Shown here: piece by piece, positions 18,251-27,125 of the stretch | Layout: each line of letters starts with the position of its first letter | Numbering within the stretch: the first letter of the stretch is position 1 | Source of the DNA: Streptomyces sp. NRRL S-646 | GTDB lineage: Bacteria > Actinomycetota > Actinomycetes > Streptomycetales > Streptomycetaceae | Assembly: GCF_000720765.1 (NCBI RefSeq) | Contig: NZ_JODC01000038.1 | Location: 1 to 54,903 of the forward strand | Length of the DNA stretch: 54,903 nucleotides | Direction: 5' to 3' | Translations under genes and position numbers: made by a program | Notes under the pieces: generated by a model | Told to the model about the DNA's origin: nothing | The model's input: only the letters and a program-made list of their open reading frames with translations | Databases searched by the model: none

Positions 18251-19225
18251 GGCCAGGACCTCGGACATCTCCTCATAGGACTCCGCGAGTGCGTCCACGC
18301 GACCGGTCCGCTGCCGTTCCAGACGGATTGCTCCGAGATGCACGACTCGATAGATCAGCCTGCGCTGGACGGCGGCAGCATCCGTGCTGAGAGGGCCATA
18401 CGTCGTCCAGAATTCGTCCCGCTCGGTACTCGTCCGCCGAGACGCCATGAAGATCGTCCAGTCAGCGTCCGGCAGACCCCAGGTCGCGCGATCAAAGTCG
18501 ATGACGCCGGTGATCGTCAGTGGTCCGTCGCCATCCCGGACCAGGCAGTTGATCGTGAACAGGTCCCCGGTCAGGAGCCTCGGCTTGGCGGCCTCGTCCA
18601 GCAGCGGGCGGTTCTTCTCCGCGATCGCCACGGCCTCCCGCACATCTCGGGCATCCAGGCCGACGTCCTCCAGGTCGGCCGCGGTGTGCTGGAGGACCGC
18701 GATGACGGCGTCGCTCCAGCGGCTGAACCCGGGACCCGTGATCGGCCCGAAGTGCGGTCCGCGGACGTCATGGAGCTGTCGGGTGATGGCGCCGAGCTGG
18801 GCGAAGAACGGTCCCCACTCGGAACGCGGCCGGATCTTGAACCCCTCCGGGGCCGGGACGCCGGGAAGCAGACTCTGGATCATCCAGTCGCGGCTGATGA
18901 TCTGGTGGGTGAAGTCGACTGCCAGGATCCGAGGCAGCAACGACGCGATCGGCGCGAGGAATGGCTGCACCGCGTGTTCATTCCGCATCAGCTCGCGCTC
19001 AATGCGACTTTGCCGGGACGGCTCCGGGGCCACCCGCAAGATCACGGGCTGTTCTCCGGCGAATTCGACTCGATAGGTGTTGTTATACATTCCGCCGCCG
19101 AGCTCCACGACGGACACAACCTGACGGCCGCTGCCGAAGGCCCGGCGGCACATCATCTGCACCTGCTCAGCAGAGACCGACTGCTGGAAAGCACCCTGCG
19201 GCCGCTCAAGCTGCTGGAATTCCAC
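18239..19225 (-). CDS. Kinase-fold (APH / choline-kinase superfamily) phosphotransferase
   Basis: A 328-residue protein with the APH fold: nucleotide-loop region MYNNTYRVEF, VILRVAPEP (lysine replaced by Arg), the Brenner-like motif LLTGDLFTINCLV and the metal site GVIDFDRATWG. The usual HGD catalytic motif reads TGD, so the first histidine is missing but Asp and Asn are kept. The tandem neighbour reads VGD, so this is a subfamily trait. Substrate unknown; antibiotic, sugar or lipid head group are all possible. Start ATG 19225. Its stop coincides with repeat B. Likely co-transcribed with the upstream truncated copy. Confidence 0.8.
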   Translation of the reverse strand: MEFQQLERPQGAFQQSVSAEQVQMMCRRAFGSGRQVVSVVELGGGMYNNTYRVEFAGEQPVILRVAPEPSRQSRIERELMRNEHAVQPFLAPIASLLPRILAVDFTHQIISRDWMIQSLLPGVPAPEGFKIRPRSEWGPFFAQLGAITRQLHDVRGPHFGPITGPGFSRWSDAVIAVLQHTAADLEDVGLDARDVREAVAIAEKNRPLLDEAAKPRLLTGDLFTINCLVRDGDGPLTITGVIDFDRATWGLPDADWTIFMASRRTSTERDEFWTTYGPLSTDAAAVQRRLIYRVVHLGAIRLERQRTGRVDALAESYEEMSEVLAGLR

Positions 19226-20132
19226 GGCATCCCCTCACACGTCGTCCGGATACAGCACGCCCCCTCGTGATTCGCCGGGTCCTACCGCAGGTCGCTGGTC
19301 GCCGAGGCCGCAGTCTGCACCGCTGGACCGTCCCACCGCAGGCGACAGCCAGGTCTCGACACGCTGACTTGACAGGGAAGCCCCAGCAGGTGCGGTCGAA
19401 GTCGTACGCGCCGGTGATCACGGGCTCCGGAGCTTGGTGATCAAGCTGTGTGTTGGGGAGCCACAGGTCCCCAACAAGCATTCGGGGCTCGGTGATCTCG
19501 TCGAGGACGTCCTGGTGGTGGTGTGCCGCCGTGATGACCTTGCGTACATCGGATGTGTCGAGGCCGACGCCCTCCAGGTCCGTGGTGATCGCCTCCAAGG
19601 AAGCCACGACCGCCTCGCTCCAACTGCCGTATGCGGGCCCGGTGATGGGGCCGAAGGCAGGACCTCGGACGTCGTGGACGCGCCGTGCGATCTCGCCGAG
19701 CTGCCGGTAGTACACCGGCCACACCGATCGCGGGTATGTACGCAGGTGTTCGGTCGCCGGGATGCCGTCGAGGAACGATTGCACCATGTGGTCACGGCCG
19801 AGGATCTCGTGGGTGAAGTCGGCCGCGAGGACGCGCGGCAGGAGCGGCCCGAGTGCCGCGAGGTAGGGCAGGCTGGCGTACTCGTTGCGCATCAAGGCCC
19901 GTTCCGAGGTGAACTGGCGTTCCGGCTCTGGAGCGATCCGAAGAATCACCCCGCGCTCCTGGCCCACGACGGTGACCCGGTACGTCGTGTTGTACATCCC
20001 GGTGCCGAGTTCGGTCGCCGAAGTGACCTTGGTGTTCGTCCCGAAAGCGCGGCGGCAGATCGTCTCGATCTCTTCCGGGGTCACGGATTGCTGGAACGCT
20101 CCGCGTGCCCGCGTGACAGGGCGGAAGTCCAT
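19206..20132 (-). pseudogene. Truncated tandem copy of the APH-fold phosphotransferase
   Basis: Residues 1 to about 254 align throughout with the downstream gene (GAFQQSVTPEEIETICRRAF, MYNTTYRV, MLVGDLWLPNTQL, YDFDRTCWGF). After the DFDR metal motif the homology stops and the last 50-odd residues are arginine-rich read-through with no match to the sister protein, running to just past the next start. The C-terminal helical lobe (about 70 residues) is therefore lost, probably by deletion between tandem copies. Start ATG 20132, 26 nt after the preceding gene. It may be inactive. Confidence 0.7.
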
Positions 20133-20158
20133 CAGCGTCGCCCTTCGGAACGTCCGGC

Positions 20159-21004
20159 CTACGCGAGCGGGGCGTTGGCGCCGGTGAGGTCTTCGACCAC
20201 GCCCGGGTCGAGCTCCGCGGCGCGATCCCGCAGGCGCATCTGCTGCGCGGGGGTCAGGCCGAGCTCGTCGTCGAAGGCGAGGCGTTCGAGGGCGGCGGCG
20301 ACGTAGCTGGGCGCGGCTGCTGCCAGGGCCTGGCGCACGGCCTCGCCGACGACGTCTGCCGCGGGCAGGCCGGCGGAGTAGTGCGCGGCGATGCTGTATG
20401 TCTCGGCTGCTCGCGTGTTGATCCGCGCCAGAGCGGCCTGCCCGCTGGCGTCACCCTGGTCGGCACGCAGGACGAGGTCCAGTTGGTCGCGGCCGTTTGC
20501 GGCAGCGGTCACCGGCCGGAGACCAGACGCAGTCGGCCGCTCGGGGGCAGCCTCCTGCACCACCTCGGCGGCCGAAGTGTCCCTGGGCTTGCGTCGCACC
20601 TTCTCCTTGAAACGGCGCGCTCCGTCCTTGAGGTACGGGGTGGCAACCGCCACGGCGGCGACCGTCACGGTTCGAGCGACCTCCACCGCAATGTCGGTGG
20701 CGCAGCTGACGAGGATGTTCCTTAGGCCGTCCCTGTAGCCCTCGTCGTACCGGTCGTCGGCGTCGAAGAGTTCGGCCTGGGCAACGAGCGAGTTGTCCCG
20801 GTCGTCGCGGGCGGTACCCCGCATACCGCCGGAGGAGGCACGGGAACGGTCGAGGTGGGTGCCGGCGGGGAACTCGACCAGCATGAACTTTCGATTCGGC
20901 TGCGGCCGTTGATAGTTGGACATGACGGAACTGTAGGGGGCCGCACCGACAGCGCGGCCGTTTTCAGGGATTGCCATCAGTCGTCGCTGAGGAGGGTCGT
21001 TCAT
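20159..21004 (-). CDS. Uncharacterised protein with one hydrophobic segment
   Basis: 281 residues from ATG 21004 (GAGGA 5-7 nt upstream; the reading frame is open further up but looks non-coding). It has a hydrophobic stretch (DIAVEVARTVTVAAVAVATPYL) followed by a basic patch (RRFKEKVRRKP), then an Ala-rich helical C-terminal half (SIAAHYSAGLPAADVVGEAV). I recognise no family. It lies 26 nt upstream of the APH-like genes, so a three-gene operon with them is likely. Confidence 0.65.
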   Translation of the reverse strand: MNDPPQRRLMAIPENGRAVGAAPYSSVMSNYQRPQPNRKFMLVEFPAGTHLDRSRASSGGMRGTARDDRDNSLVAQAELFDADDRYDEGYRDGLRNILVSCATDIAVEVARTVTVAAVAVATPYLKDGARRFKEKVRRKPRDTSAAEVVQEAAPERPTASGLRPVTAAANGRDQLDLVLRADQGDASGQAALARINTRAAETYSIAAHYSAGLPAADVVGEAVRQALAAAAPSYVAAALERLAFDDELGLTPAQQMRLRDRAAELDPGVVEDLTGANAPLA

Positions 21005-21195
21005 CTCGTCCTCGCTCCGCTCAAGTGCCTCGTCCGTGGCTCCTATCGTGCCGACTCTCCCGCGTCCGGCGGCAAGGAACGTGCCTGATGTGCCTGCACA
21101 GGCTATGGGCATGTGGCCAGCAGTTGCACTTGCCAGATGCAGATAAGGCCGGGTCAGCGTGGGTAGTGCTCGTGTACCACCAAGAGACGAAGAAT

Positions 21196-21234
21196 GTGCT
21201 GCGCCCGAACGCGCACCGCGTTCGGGCGCAGCAC
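21196..21234. terminator. Perfect 18-bp hairpin with 3-nt loop
   Basis: GTGCTGCGCCCGAACGCG and CGCGTTCGGGCGCAGCAC flank CAC, giving an uninterrupted 18-bp GC-rich stem. No gene ends close by (the regulator stop is 620 bp away), so it may be a terminator, a small RNA, or a recombination site rather than a simple gene end. Confidence 0.5.
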
Positions 21235-21350
21235 CATACCCATGCCCGCGGAGGCTGAGCCGCAAGGTCGGGCTCCGTCCCTCAGTCCCCCGCCTACCAC
21301 GCAACGACTCTGAGCCGATCAACCCCAGATGTCCGAGTTCAACGGAGCGT

Positions 21351-21440
21351 AGTCAGCACCAAGTCAGCACGGGAGAGGTGAGGACGGGTGATGACGTGGG
21401 CTTTTAGTCAGCACCAAACCAGCACGGGAGTCAGCACCGC
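21351..21440. repeat. Clustered GTCAGCAC repeats (integrase arm-site-like)
   Basis: Two 25-bp direct repeats (21351-21375 and 21406-21430), differing at two positions, each begin AGTCAGCACCAA and end CAGCACGGGAG. The core GTCAGCAC occurs four times in 90 bp (about 21352, 21363, 21407 and 21430). Short multiple repeats of this kind are typical arm-type sites of tyrosine integrases at attP or attL/attR ends of actinomycete elements. No integrase gene is next to it. Confidence 0.55.
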
Positions 21441-21855
21441 ACCGTCAAATCACCCCGAACTACGCATCCCGAACGGCACTCGTTTCGACCACCTTTGAGT
21501 GTGCTGCAGGGCCCGGAAGTAGGCGCCCTCCGCGTACTCGGCATCAGGCTTGAGGGAGCGTCAGATAGGCGGCAGCATCGCCAGAGCATGCCCCTGCGCA
21601 GGCGAGAGAATCGAACGCCACCTCACCCTGTGGCGGCTCTCCGCGATCGCTGACAGAACCCGTTTAGCAACGTCAGAGCCAGCCGCTGCACGGTTGCGTC
21701 ATCCTCCAAGAGCACTGAATGGCCCGCAGGAACTGAACGTCTCCGATCACCGCGAAACCCGCTTCGAGACGCCTGGGCACGGTGGGGTTCTCACCGCGCA
21801 GTGCAATTCCGATCCGGTCCATCCGCCAGTCATCACTTATGGCAGGGATGCGGGC

Positions 21856-24111
21856 TCAGGGGGCCAGCCGCGCGCGCAGGACGTCGGCGTCGGGGTGGCC
21901 CAGGTCGTCGAGGATGGGCAGCGCTCGCCGCCAGCAGCGGTGCGCGGCCGGGATGTCGCCCGCGTCCCGGTAGGTGTTGCCGAGGCGGATGAGCGTGTCG
22001 GCCTGGGGATGGCGACTGCCCAACTTCTCGTACAGGTCCAGCGCGTTGTCGTAGCAGGCGACGGCCCGCTGGTGCTCGCCGAGGTGTTGGTGGGCGACGC
22101 CGAGGCTGTCCCAGGTGTCCGCTTCGCCGTGCCGGCTGCCGACCGCGCGGTGCAGTTCGAGCGCCTGGGCGCAGGAGCGCAGTGCCTCGTCGTGCTGGCC
22201 GAGCTGGGTCTGCATCCAGCCGATCGCGTTCAGCGCTTCCGCCTGGCCCGCCCGGTGTCCGGCCGCGTGGAACAACGCGTAGGCGGCCTTGCCGTGCTCC
22301 AACGCCTCCGGGTGGTCGCCCTGCGCGTAGGCGACGATGCCGAGGTTGTTGTAGCTGCGGGCCTGGCCGACCAGGTCGCCGAGCGGCTCGTCCAGTTCGA
22401 GCGCGCGGAGGAGGCTGGCCCGCGCGTCCGGATAGTGGCCGAGCCGGATGTAGGCCCGGCCCAGTTCACGCAGCGACCATGCCTGCCCGTGCAGTTCACC
22501 GGCCCGTTCAGCCGCGGCGATCGCGACGAATTGGGTGTCGACCAGCTGTTTCCAGTGCCCGGCGCGGATGCAGAAACTGGCCACGCTCCAGGCGAGTTGC
22601 CAGGCGTGGGTGTTGAAGCCGGCGTCGGCGGCGCGGCCGATGGCGGCCGGGAACACCGCGCGCTCGGCCGTGAACCACTGCCATGCCTGCTCGTCGTCGA
22701 CGAGTTCGTCGACGACAGTCCCGGGCTGGGGTTCGCCCAGCGACAGCCGGTCGTTGGGCGGGTTGAGCAGCAGCGCCGCGGCGTGCGCGGTGTGCAGGTA
22801 GTGGTCGACCATGCGGTGCATGGCGGCGTGGCGCGTCTGCTCGGACTCTTCCTGGTGCGCCTGGCCGGCCGAGTACGCCCGCAGCAGGTCGTGGTAGGCG
22901 AATCGGCTGGCGCTGGGTTCGATGAGCAACTTGGCCCTGGTCAGCTCGGACAGCGCCGCGCGGGCCTGATCGCGGCCGGTTCCGACGAGGCTGGCGGCCG
23001 CGGACACCGAGACGACCGGCCCCGGGTGCAGGCTCAGCAGCCGGAACATCCGGGCCGCCTCGGCGCTCAGCGTCCGGTAGGAACAGGAGAACACCGCGCT
23101 GAGGTCAACGCTGGTGTCGCCGATGTCCAAGGCGTGCAGCCGATCGCGCACGTCCCGCAGCTGCTGGGCCAGCTCGGTCAGTGACACGGCTGGGGTGAGG
23201 GTGGCTCGCGCGGCGACGATGCTCAGCGCCAGCGGCAGGTGCACGCACAACTCGATCAAGTTGTCGACGGCCTGCGGTTCCGCGGCGAGCCGTTCCGGGC
23301 CCAGCCGGTTCGCCAGCAGGTCATGGGCCTCGGTGGTGGTCATCAGGTCCAGGGGGATGGCGCGTGCCCCCTCGCTGACGATCAGCCCGCCGAGGTGGTC
23401 ACGGCTGGTGACCACGGTCAGACACCGGGCCGTTCCCGGCAGCAGCGGCCGGACCTGACTGGTGTCGCGGGCGTTGTCCAGCACCACGAGGATCCGCCTG
23501 TCGGCCAGCTTGGATCGGTACAGCGCCGCCTGCTCGGCCAGACCGGCCGGTATCCGCTGAGCCGGCACCCCCAGCGCGCCCAAGAGGCCCCGGATCGCCT
23601 CGGCCGGCTCGACCGGTTGGCTGCCGGGGTCGAAACCCCGCAGGTTGACGTAGAGCTGCCCGTCGGGAAACCGGTCCGCGACCTGGTGCGACCAGTGGAC
23701 CGCGAGTGCGGTCTTGCCCACGCCCGCCGTGCCGTTGATCGTCGAGATCACCACGGTGTCTTCCCGTTCCAGCAAGCTGGTGAGCTCCTTGAGCTGGGAT
23801 GCCCGACCGGTGAAGCCCGCCACCGCGCACGGCAGCTGCCGCGGCACCGCGGCACTCGGTCGGGGCGGTGCCAGGGACGACATCGTGGTGTCGATCCGCG
23901 CCGCCGCGAGCAGCTGCTCGCGGCGGCGCGGATCGAGTGCGAGGGCGTCGGCGAGCAGGTTCACCGAGGAGAGCCGCGGCTGTCGCCGCCCTGCCTCCAA
24001 CACGCTGATCGAGTGCACCGACACCCCGGACCGGACTGCTAGTTCGTCTTGCGTCCAGCCGACCGAAAGCCGCCAATCGCGCAGAAGCTCCCCAAAGGCA
24101 CTACCGCCCAT
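21856..24111 (-). CDS. XRE-HTH / NB-ARC / TPR transcriptional regulator (AfsR-like)
   Basis: 751 residues from ATG 24111 (GGGGGAGGGA just upstream). Residues about 3-70 form an XRE-type HTH (LLRDWRLSVGWTQDELAVRSGVSVHSIS). About 90-390 is an NB-ARC ATPase: Walker A GTAGVGKTALAVHW, Walker B ILVVLDNA, HLPLALSIVAA. About 540-750 is a TPR array (YNNLGIVAYAQGDHPEALEHG, DSLGVAHQHLGEHQRAVACYD). This is the STAND architecture of AfsR-type activators, but with an XRE in place of the SARP OmpR-like DNA-binding domain. STAND proteins switch by ligand- or partner-driven ATP exchange; the TPRs are the likely sensor. It is transcribed alone and could control a nearby cluster, which is inference. Confidence 0.9.
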   Translation of the reverse strand: MGGSAFGELLRDWRLSVGWTQDELAVRSGVSVHSISVLEAGRRQPRLSSVNLLADALALDPRRREQLLAAARIDTTMSSLAPPRPSAAVPRQLPCAVAGFTGRASQLKELTSLLEREDTVVISTINGTAGVGKTALAVHWSHQVADRFPDGQLYVNLRGFDPGSQPVEPAEAIRGLLGALGVPAQRIPAGLAEQAALYRSKLADRRILVVLDNARDTSQVRPLLPGTARCLTVVTSRDHLGGLIVSEGARAIPLDLMTTTEAHDLLANRLGPERLAAEPQAVDNLIELCVHLPLALSIVAARATLTPAVSLTELAQQLRDVRDRLHALDIGDTSVDLSAVFSCSYRTLSAEAARMFRLLSLHPGPVVSVSAAASLVGTGRDQARAALSELTRAKLLIEPSASRFAYHDLLRAYSAGQAHQEESEQTRHAAMHRMVDHYLHTAHAAALLLNPPNDRLSLGEPQPGTVVDELVDDEQAWQWFTAERAVFPAAIGRAADAGFNTHAWQLAWSVASFCIRAGHWKQLVDTQFVAIAAAERAGELHGQAWSLRELGRAYIRLGHYPDARASLLRALELDEPLGDLVGQARSYNNLGIVAYAQGDHPEALEHGKAAYALFHAAGHRAGQAEALNAIGWMQTQLGQHDEALRSCAQALELHRAVGSRHGEADTWDSLGVAHQHLGEHQRAVACYDNALDLYEKLGSRHPQADTLIRLGNTYRDAGDIPAAHRCWRRALPILDDLGHPDADVLRARLAP

Positions 24112-24352
24112 TCCCTCCCCCTGGAAACGGTCAGCTACTGAACCCGCACGGGCCTGTCGGACCATACCTGGTCGAATGACCTTTCGGTTCAACTTTGCCG
24201 TGCCTGTAGGGAGCAGGACGGTCGTCGGCCACCCACCCACTGAGCACTGCACGTTCATGCTCCGACAACACGAGCTCGGCCCACCGCGGCACTGGGCGCC
24301 CCAGGCATATCAAGCGACGCATCGGCGACTCAGGTCACTACTGGGCCGTGTT

Positions 24353-24649
24353 TTAGGTAGCACGGGTGGCCAGCCATTTGGTGAGGTCGCCCGCGATCTT
24401 GTCGATGATGGTTTCTACGGTGACGTCGTGCTCACGGCGGCTGGTGTCACGCCGGACGATCTCGTAGCCGCCCGTCTCCAGGACGGCGACGGACGCGAAC
24501 CAGACGGGATCGTCCTCGTCGGGCTGGATAACGACGAAGGTGTTGTCTGTGCCATTCAGGTCGCTGACCAGCTCGAACAGGGCGTCTTCGGACGGGTCGT
24601 CGACGTGGTCGCCGTTCTCGCTGTCCGCGCAGTAGTAATCAGCGGCCAC
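24353..24649 (-). CDS. Small acidic hypothetical protein
   Basis: 98 residues from GTG 24649, preceded by GGGGAGG at good spacing, which fixes the start. It is acidic and soluble, with strand-rich segments (NTFVVIQPDEDDPVWFASVAVL, then GGYEIVRRD) and a final helix (IIDKIAGDLTKWLATR). I do not recognise a family; size and acidity are like many actinomycete immunity-type proteins, but no toxin partner is adjacent. It sits between the regulator and an IS remnant. Confidence 0.6.
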   Translation of the reverse strand: MAADYYCADSENGDHVDDPSEDALFELVSDLNGTDNTFVVIQPDEDDPVWFASVAVLETGGYEIVRRDTSRREHDVTVETIIDKIAGDLTKWLATRAT

Positions 24650-24722
24650 CGGACCTCCCCATGCGTGTGCTGCTCGAAGTGCCCGCGGCCAGCATGGCAC
24701 GGCCGCCCAGCCGCCCGACGGC

Positions 24723-25286
24723 TCACAACCACTGGTGGATCGCCGCGATGTGAACCGTCGCCTCGTAGCGAACCGTGAGCTTGTCGAATCGGGTGGCCAC
24801 TGCCCGGTGCTGCTTGAGACGGCTGATCCGGCACTCGACCGCATGGCGCTCGCGATAGTCGATCTTGTCGAACTTCGGCGGTCGGCCCCCTTGCGAACCA
24901 CCCTTGGTGCGGTTGCGGACTTGATCGGTCTTCTCCGGGATCGTGCACCCGATACCGCGTCTGCGCAGGTAGGCGCGGTTCGCGCGGGAGCGGTAGGCCT
25001 TGTCCGCCCGGACCTTGTCCGGGCGGGATCGCGGCCGGCCAGGACCGATCCGAGGCACACGAATGGCCTCCAGGACCGGCTCGAACTGCGGGCTGTCGTG
25101 CCGGTGCCCCGCGGTGATGAGCAGCGACAACGGTCTCTGACCCTGCTCACAGGCCAGGTGGATCTTCGTCGTGAACCCGCCCCGTGACCGTTCGTCGGCT
25201 GTGAGGACGGCACACTGCACGGGTGGGATCTGGCCACAGGCAGGCGGTTCGGCAAGACCGTTCCCCCCCAAAGCCCTGATGGGCAA
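24723..25286 (-). pseudogene. C-terminal half of an IS5-family transposase
   Basis: The frame holds the last two thirds of an IS5-type DDE transposase: RSRGGFTTKIHLACEQG, ADKAYRSRANRAYLRRRGI (second catalytic Asp), GGSQGGRPPKFD, AVECRISRLKQHRAVATRFD (catalytic Glu) and the terminal AAIHQWL. The N-terminal domain and first catalytic Asp are missing; upstream sequence is unrelated. It is the missing kind of half compared with the fragment at 5.1-5.5 kb, in opposite orientation. Confidence 0.82.
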
Positions 25287-26101
25287 AGAGGCGTCCTTCG
25301 GATCGGGCGCAGCGGAGGTGAGGGGCGGGTGCCGACGGACAGGTCATGGTCTGATGGCGGACGCACGCGCTCGGGCCGGGCTTTGAGCTGTCCTGCGACT
25401 CTGCTGCTCAATTCACAAACCGAGCACATCCCCCTTTCCTGTGCGGCGAAGTCGACGTTGCGAACTGAGATGAACCGGACACTGATCGCCGGTTGCGCGA
25501 CACAGCCAGGGCAGTCCCGGAATTGAGCAGCAGAGTCTCCTGCGTGCGAGCCCACAACCCATAGAGGAGTTCGCGACGAGCCGGTCCGGCATGCCGTTGG
25601 GACCGGCGCGGAGCAGACACTCCAGTTCAGACTTCGGCCGACCGTAGGTCCGTTGATGAAAAGAGCCAGACTCAGGCGCTGGACCGCTCGCACCCGGTAC
25701 TGCCGATGATGCCCGGTATGCCCGAGCGCCTTGGAATCGCACCGAGCCGCTTTCCAGGACGGGGGAACATGCCCCTCCAGCGGGAGCTGTACCGGCCCGG
25801 TCCGAACGACAGACGAACGTCAAGCTGCCGTCATGGAGGTCCCGTCCCGGGCCGCCGAGGATGTGGTGCAACGGCCGAGCCGAGACCAGGGACCATTCCG
25901 GGCCCCGTCGTCTCCTGCCGGCAGAAAGGACAGCCTCCTATTGCCGTCAGCGCCGGGACAAAGGACCCGCCTGTGTCTCCGGGCTCGCTGTGCACTGCGG
26001 CAGCAGAACCCCTTCCTCACGTGCAACCAGACACCTCACGCAATGCCTCGCCAGCCCTGCACGCTGGCACCACCAATCAACCAACCTGTCAAGGAGACCC
26101 C
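25287..26101. other. Gene-poor region with a miniature transposon
   Basis: No convincing gene lies in this 815-bp stretch. The open frames are Arg/Pro/Ala-rich, without good ribosome sites. It contains the 141-bp miniature element at 25397-25537 and the promoter region of the secreted protein at 26.1 kb. Confidence 0.5.
25391..25543. mobile_element. Miniature inverted-repeat element (MITE), 141 bp, with 6-bp target duplication
   Basis: A perfect 18-bp terminal inverted repeat, GACTCTGCTGCTCAATTC at 25397-25414 and its reverse complement at 25520-25537, bounds 141 bp. Both ends are flanked directly by TCCTGC (25391-25396 and 25538-25543), a 6-bp target-site duplication. The inside is too short for a transposase and holds no gene. 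Perfect ends and intact duplication point to recent movement by a transposase supplied elsewhere. The parent IS family is not identified. Confidence 0.85.
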
Positions 26102-26614
26102 TTGAAGACGCTCGGCCATCTCGCCCGCTTCGCCACCATCGGCGCTCTCGTGCTCGGCGGCATCGCCGTCGGCACCTCCTCCGCCTCCGCCGCGACGAGC
26201 AACTGGGGCTGCCGCGGCGACCAGCTCGACCGCAACGGCAACCCGCTCGGCTACGTCGATGTCGGCGGCGGCGTCTCCCTGGACTCGTGCATCGAGCCCG
26301 CCACCGACGGCAGCAAGGGCTTCTACGGCATCATCCGCGTCCAGGAGGCCCCCGGCAGCATGGGCGTGTTCCCGTGCGCGCAGTTGTACAAGAGCGATGG
26401 GTTCGGCCACTGGAACCAGGTGGCGGATCTGCATTGCACCAAGGACGGGTGGCTGTCCGGCGGCCCTAACGGCCTGACGACCAACATCGTCTCGCAGACG
26501 GTCGGTGGCCTGAACGGTGCCTACATGGTGAAGGTCGGCTTCTGGGGTACCCCAGGCGGAGCCCCGTACGGCTACTACGGCGACATCGAGTCGCCGGTCG
26601 CGTCGGTCTGGTAG
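26102..26614 (+). CDS. Secreted Cys4 protein of unknown function
   Basis: 170 residues from TTG 26102 with AAGGAG 6 nt upstream; the frame is open much further upstream but only this start has a ribosome site. A signal peptide (residues 1-31, cleavage near ASA-A) precedes a glycine- and aromatic-rich mature protein with four Cys (WGC, LDSC, FPC, LHC), probably two disulfides, ending ESPVASVW. It looks like a compact beta-rich extracellular protein. I do not recognise a family. It is monocistronic. Confidence 0.75.
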   Translation: MKTLGHLARFATIGALVLGGIAVGTSSASAATSNWGCRGDQLDRNGNPLGYVDVGGGVSLDSCIEPATDGSKGFYGIIRVQEAPGSMGVFPCAQLYKSDGFGHWNQVADLHCTKDGWLSGGPNGLTTNIVSQTVGGLNGAYMVKVGFWGTPGGAPYGYYGDIESPVASVW

Positions 26615-27125
26615 ACGCACGCCATTTGCTGCGGCAAGGTCACGCTCAAGGCAGCGCAGAACGCCGTTCTGATGGAGCTATGTTTCCCCACTCGCCGATC
26701 GCGGGCAGGTCGCTCTCCGTTCCAGCGACTGCCGCACGACAGGACAGCGACACAAGGTCTGAAAGCCTCTCTCGACCGACGCTCTCTTGTCAGGTTCAAC
26801 GGCTTTGCGGCGATGGTTACTGCGCAGGTGGCGCGGCTCCAGCCGGCCGTGGTTGACCGCCTCGTATCGCTGGCGACGTCACCGGCCCGTCCGCGTACAG
26901 CACCGCGACGGTGAGCTCGAAGAGCGCGTCCGCCCCGCGGGCCGTTCAGGAACGAGACTGTTCACCAGCGGCCGTTCCTTCACGCGACGTTGCTCGACAC
27001 CTCGAAGCGTGAAGAACGGCCGCCCTGCTGTCCCGAGCACGAACCAAGATCAGCCGCACACACCCAGCTCCGCCTCGCGCTCCCGCTGGCAGTCGACCGG
27101 CGCAAGCCCTGGGAGAAACCACCCG
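26615..27125. other. Gene-free stretch
   Basis: I see no supported gene in these 511 bp. The only structure noted is the hairpin at 26970-27021. Confidence 0.45.
26970..27021 (-). terminator. Long stem-loop downstream of the decayed gene set
   Basis: GGCCGTTCCTTCACGC (26970-26985) pairs with GCGTGAAGAACGGCC (27007-27021) as a 15-bp stem with one bulged C and a 21-nt loop. It lies about 100 bp past the last stop codon of the decayed minus-strand genes and is probably their terminator. Confidence 0.5.

Larger units (their letters stand above)
21005..21855. other. 850-bp gap with perfect hairpin and tandem repeats
   Basis: No gene is convincing here. The gap holds a perfect 18-bp-stem hairpin at 21196-21234 and clustered GTCAGCAC repeats at 21351-21440, listed separately. 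It also holds the promoter of the gene starting at 21004 and the 3' region of the AfsR-like regulator. Confidence 0.6.

Noticed and set aside
24353..24649. Immunity protein of a toxin-immunity pair
   Set aside because: Size and acidity fit, but no toxin gene is adjacent and I could not match a known immunity family, so it is left hypothetical.
26626..26920. Plus-strand frames of 76-80 residues after the Cys4 protein
   Set aside because: No ribosome sites, no hydrophobic or conserved-looking pattern, and frames overlap each other with shadow composition.
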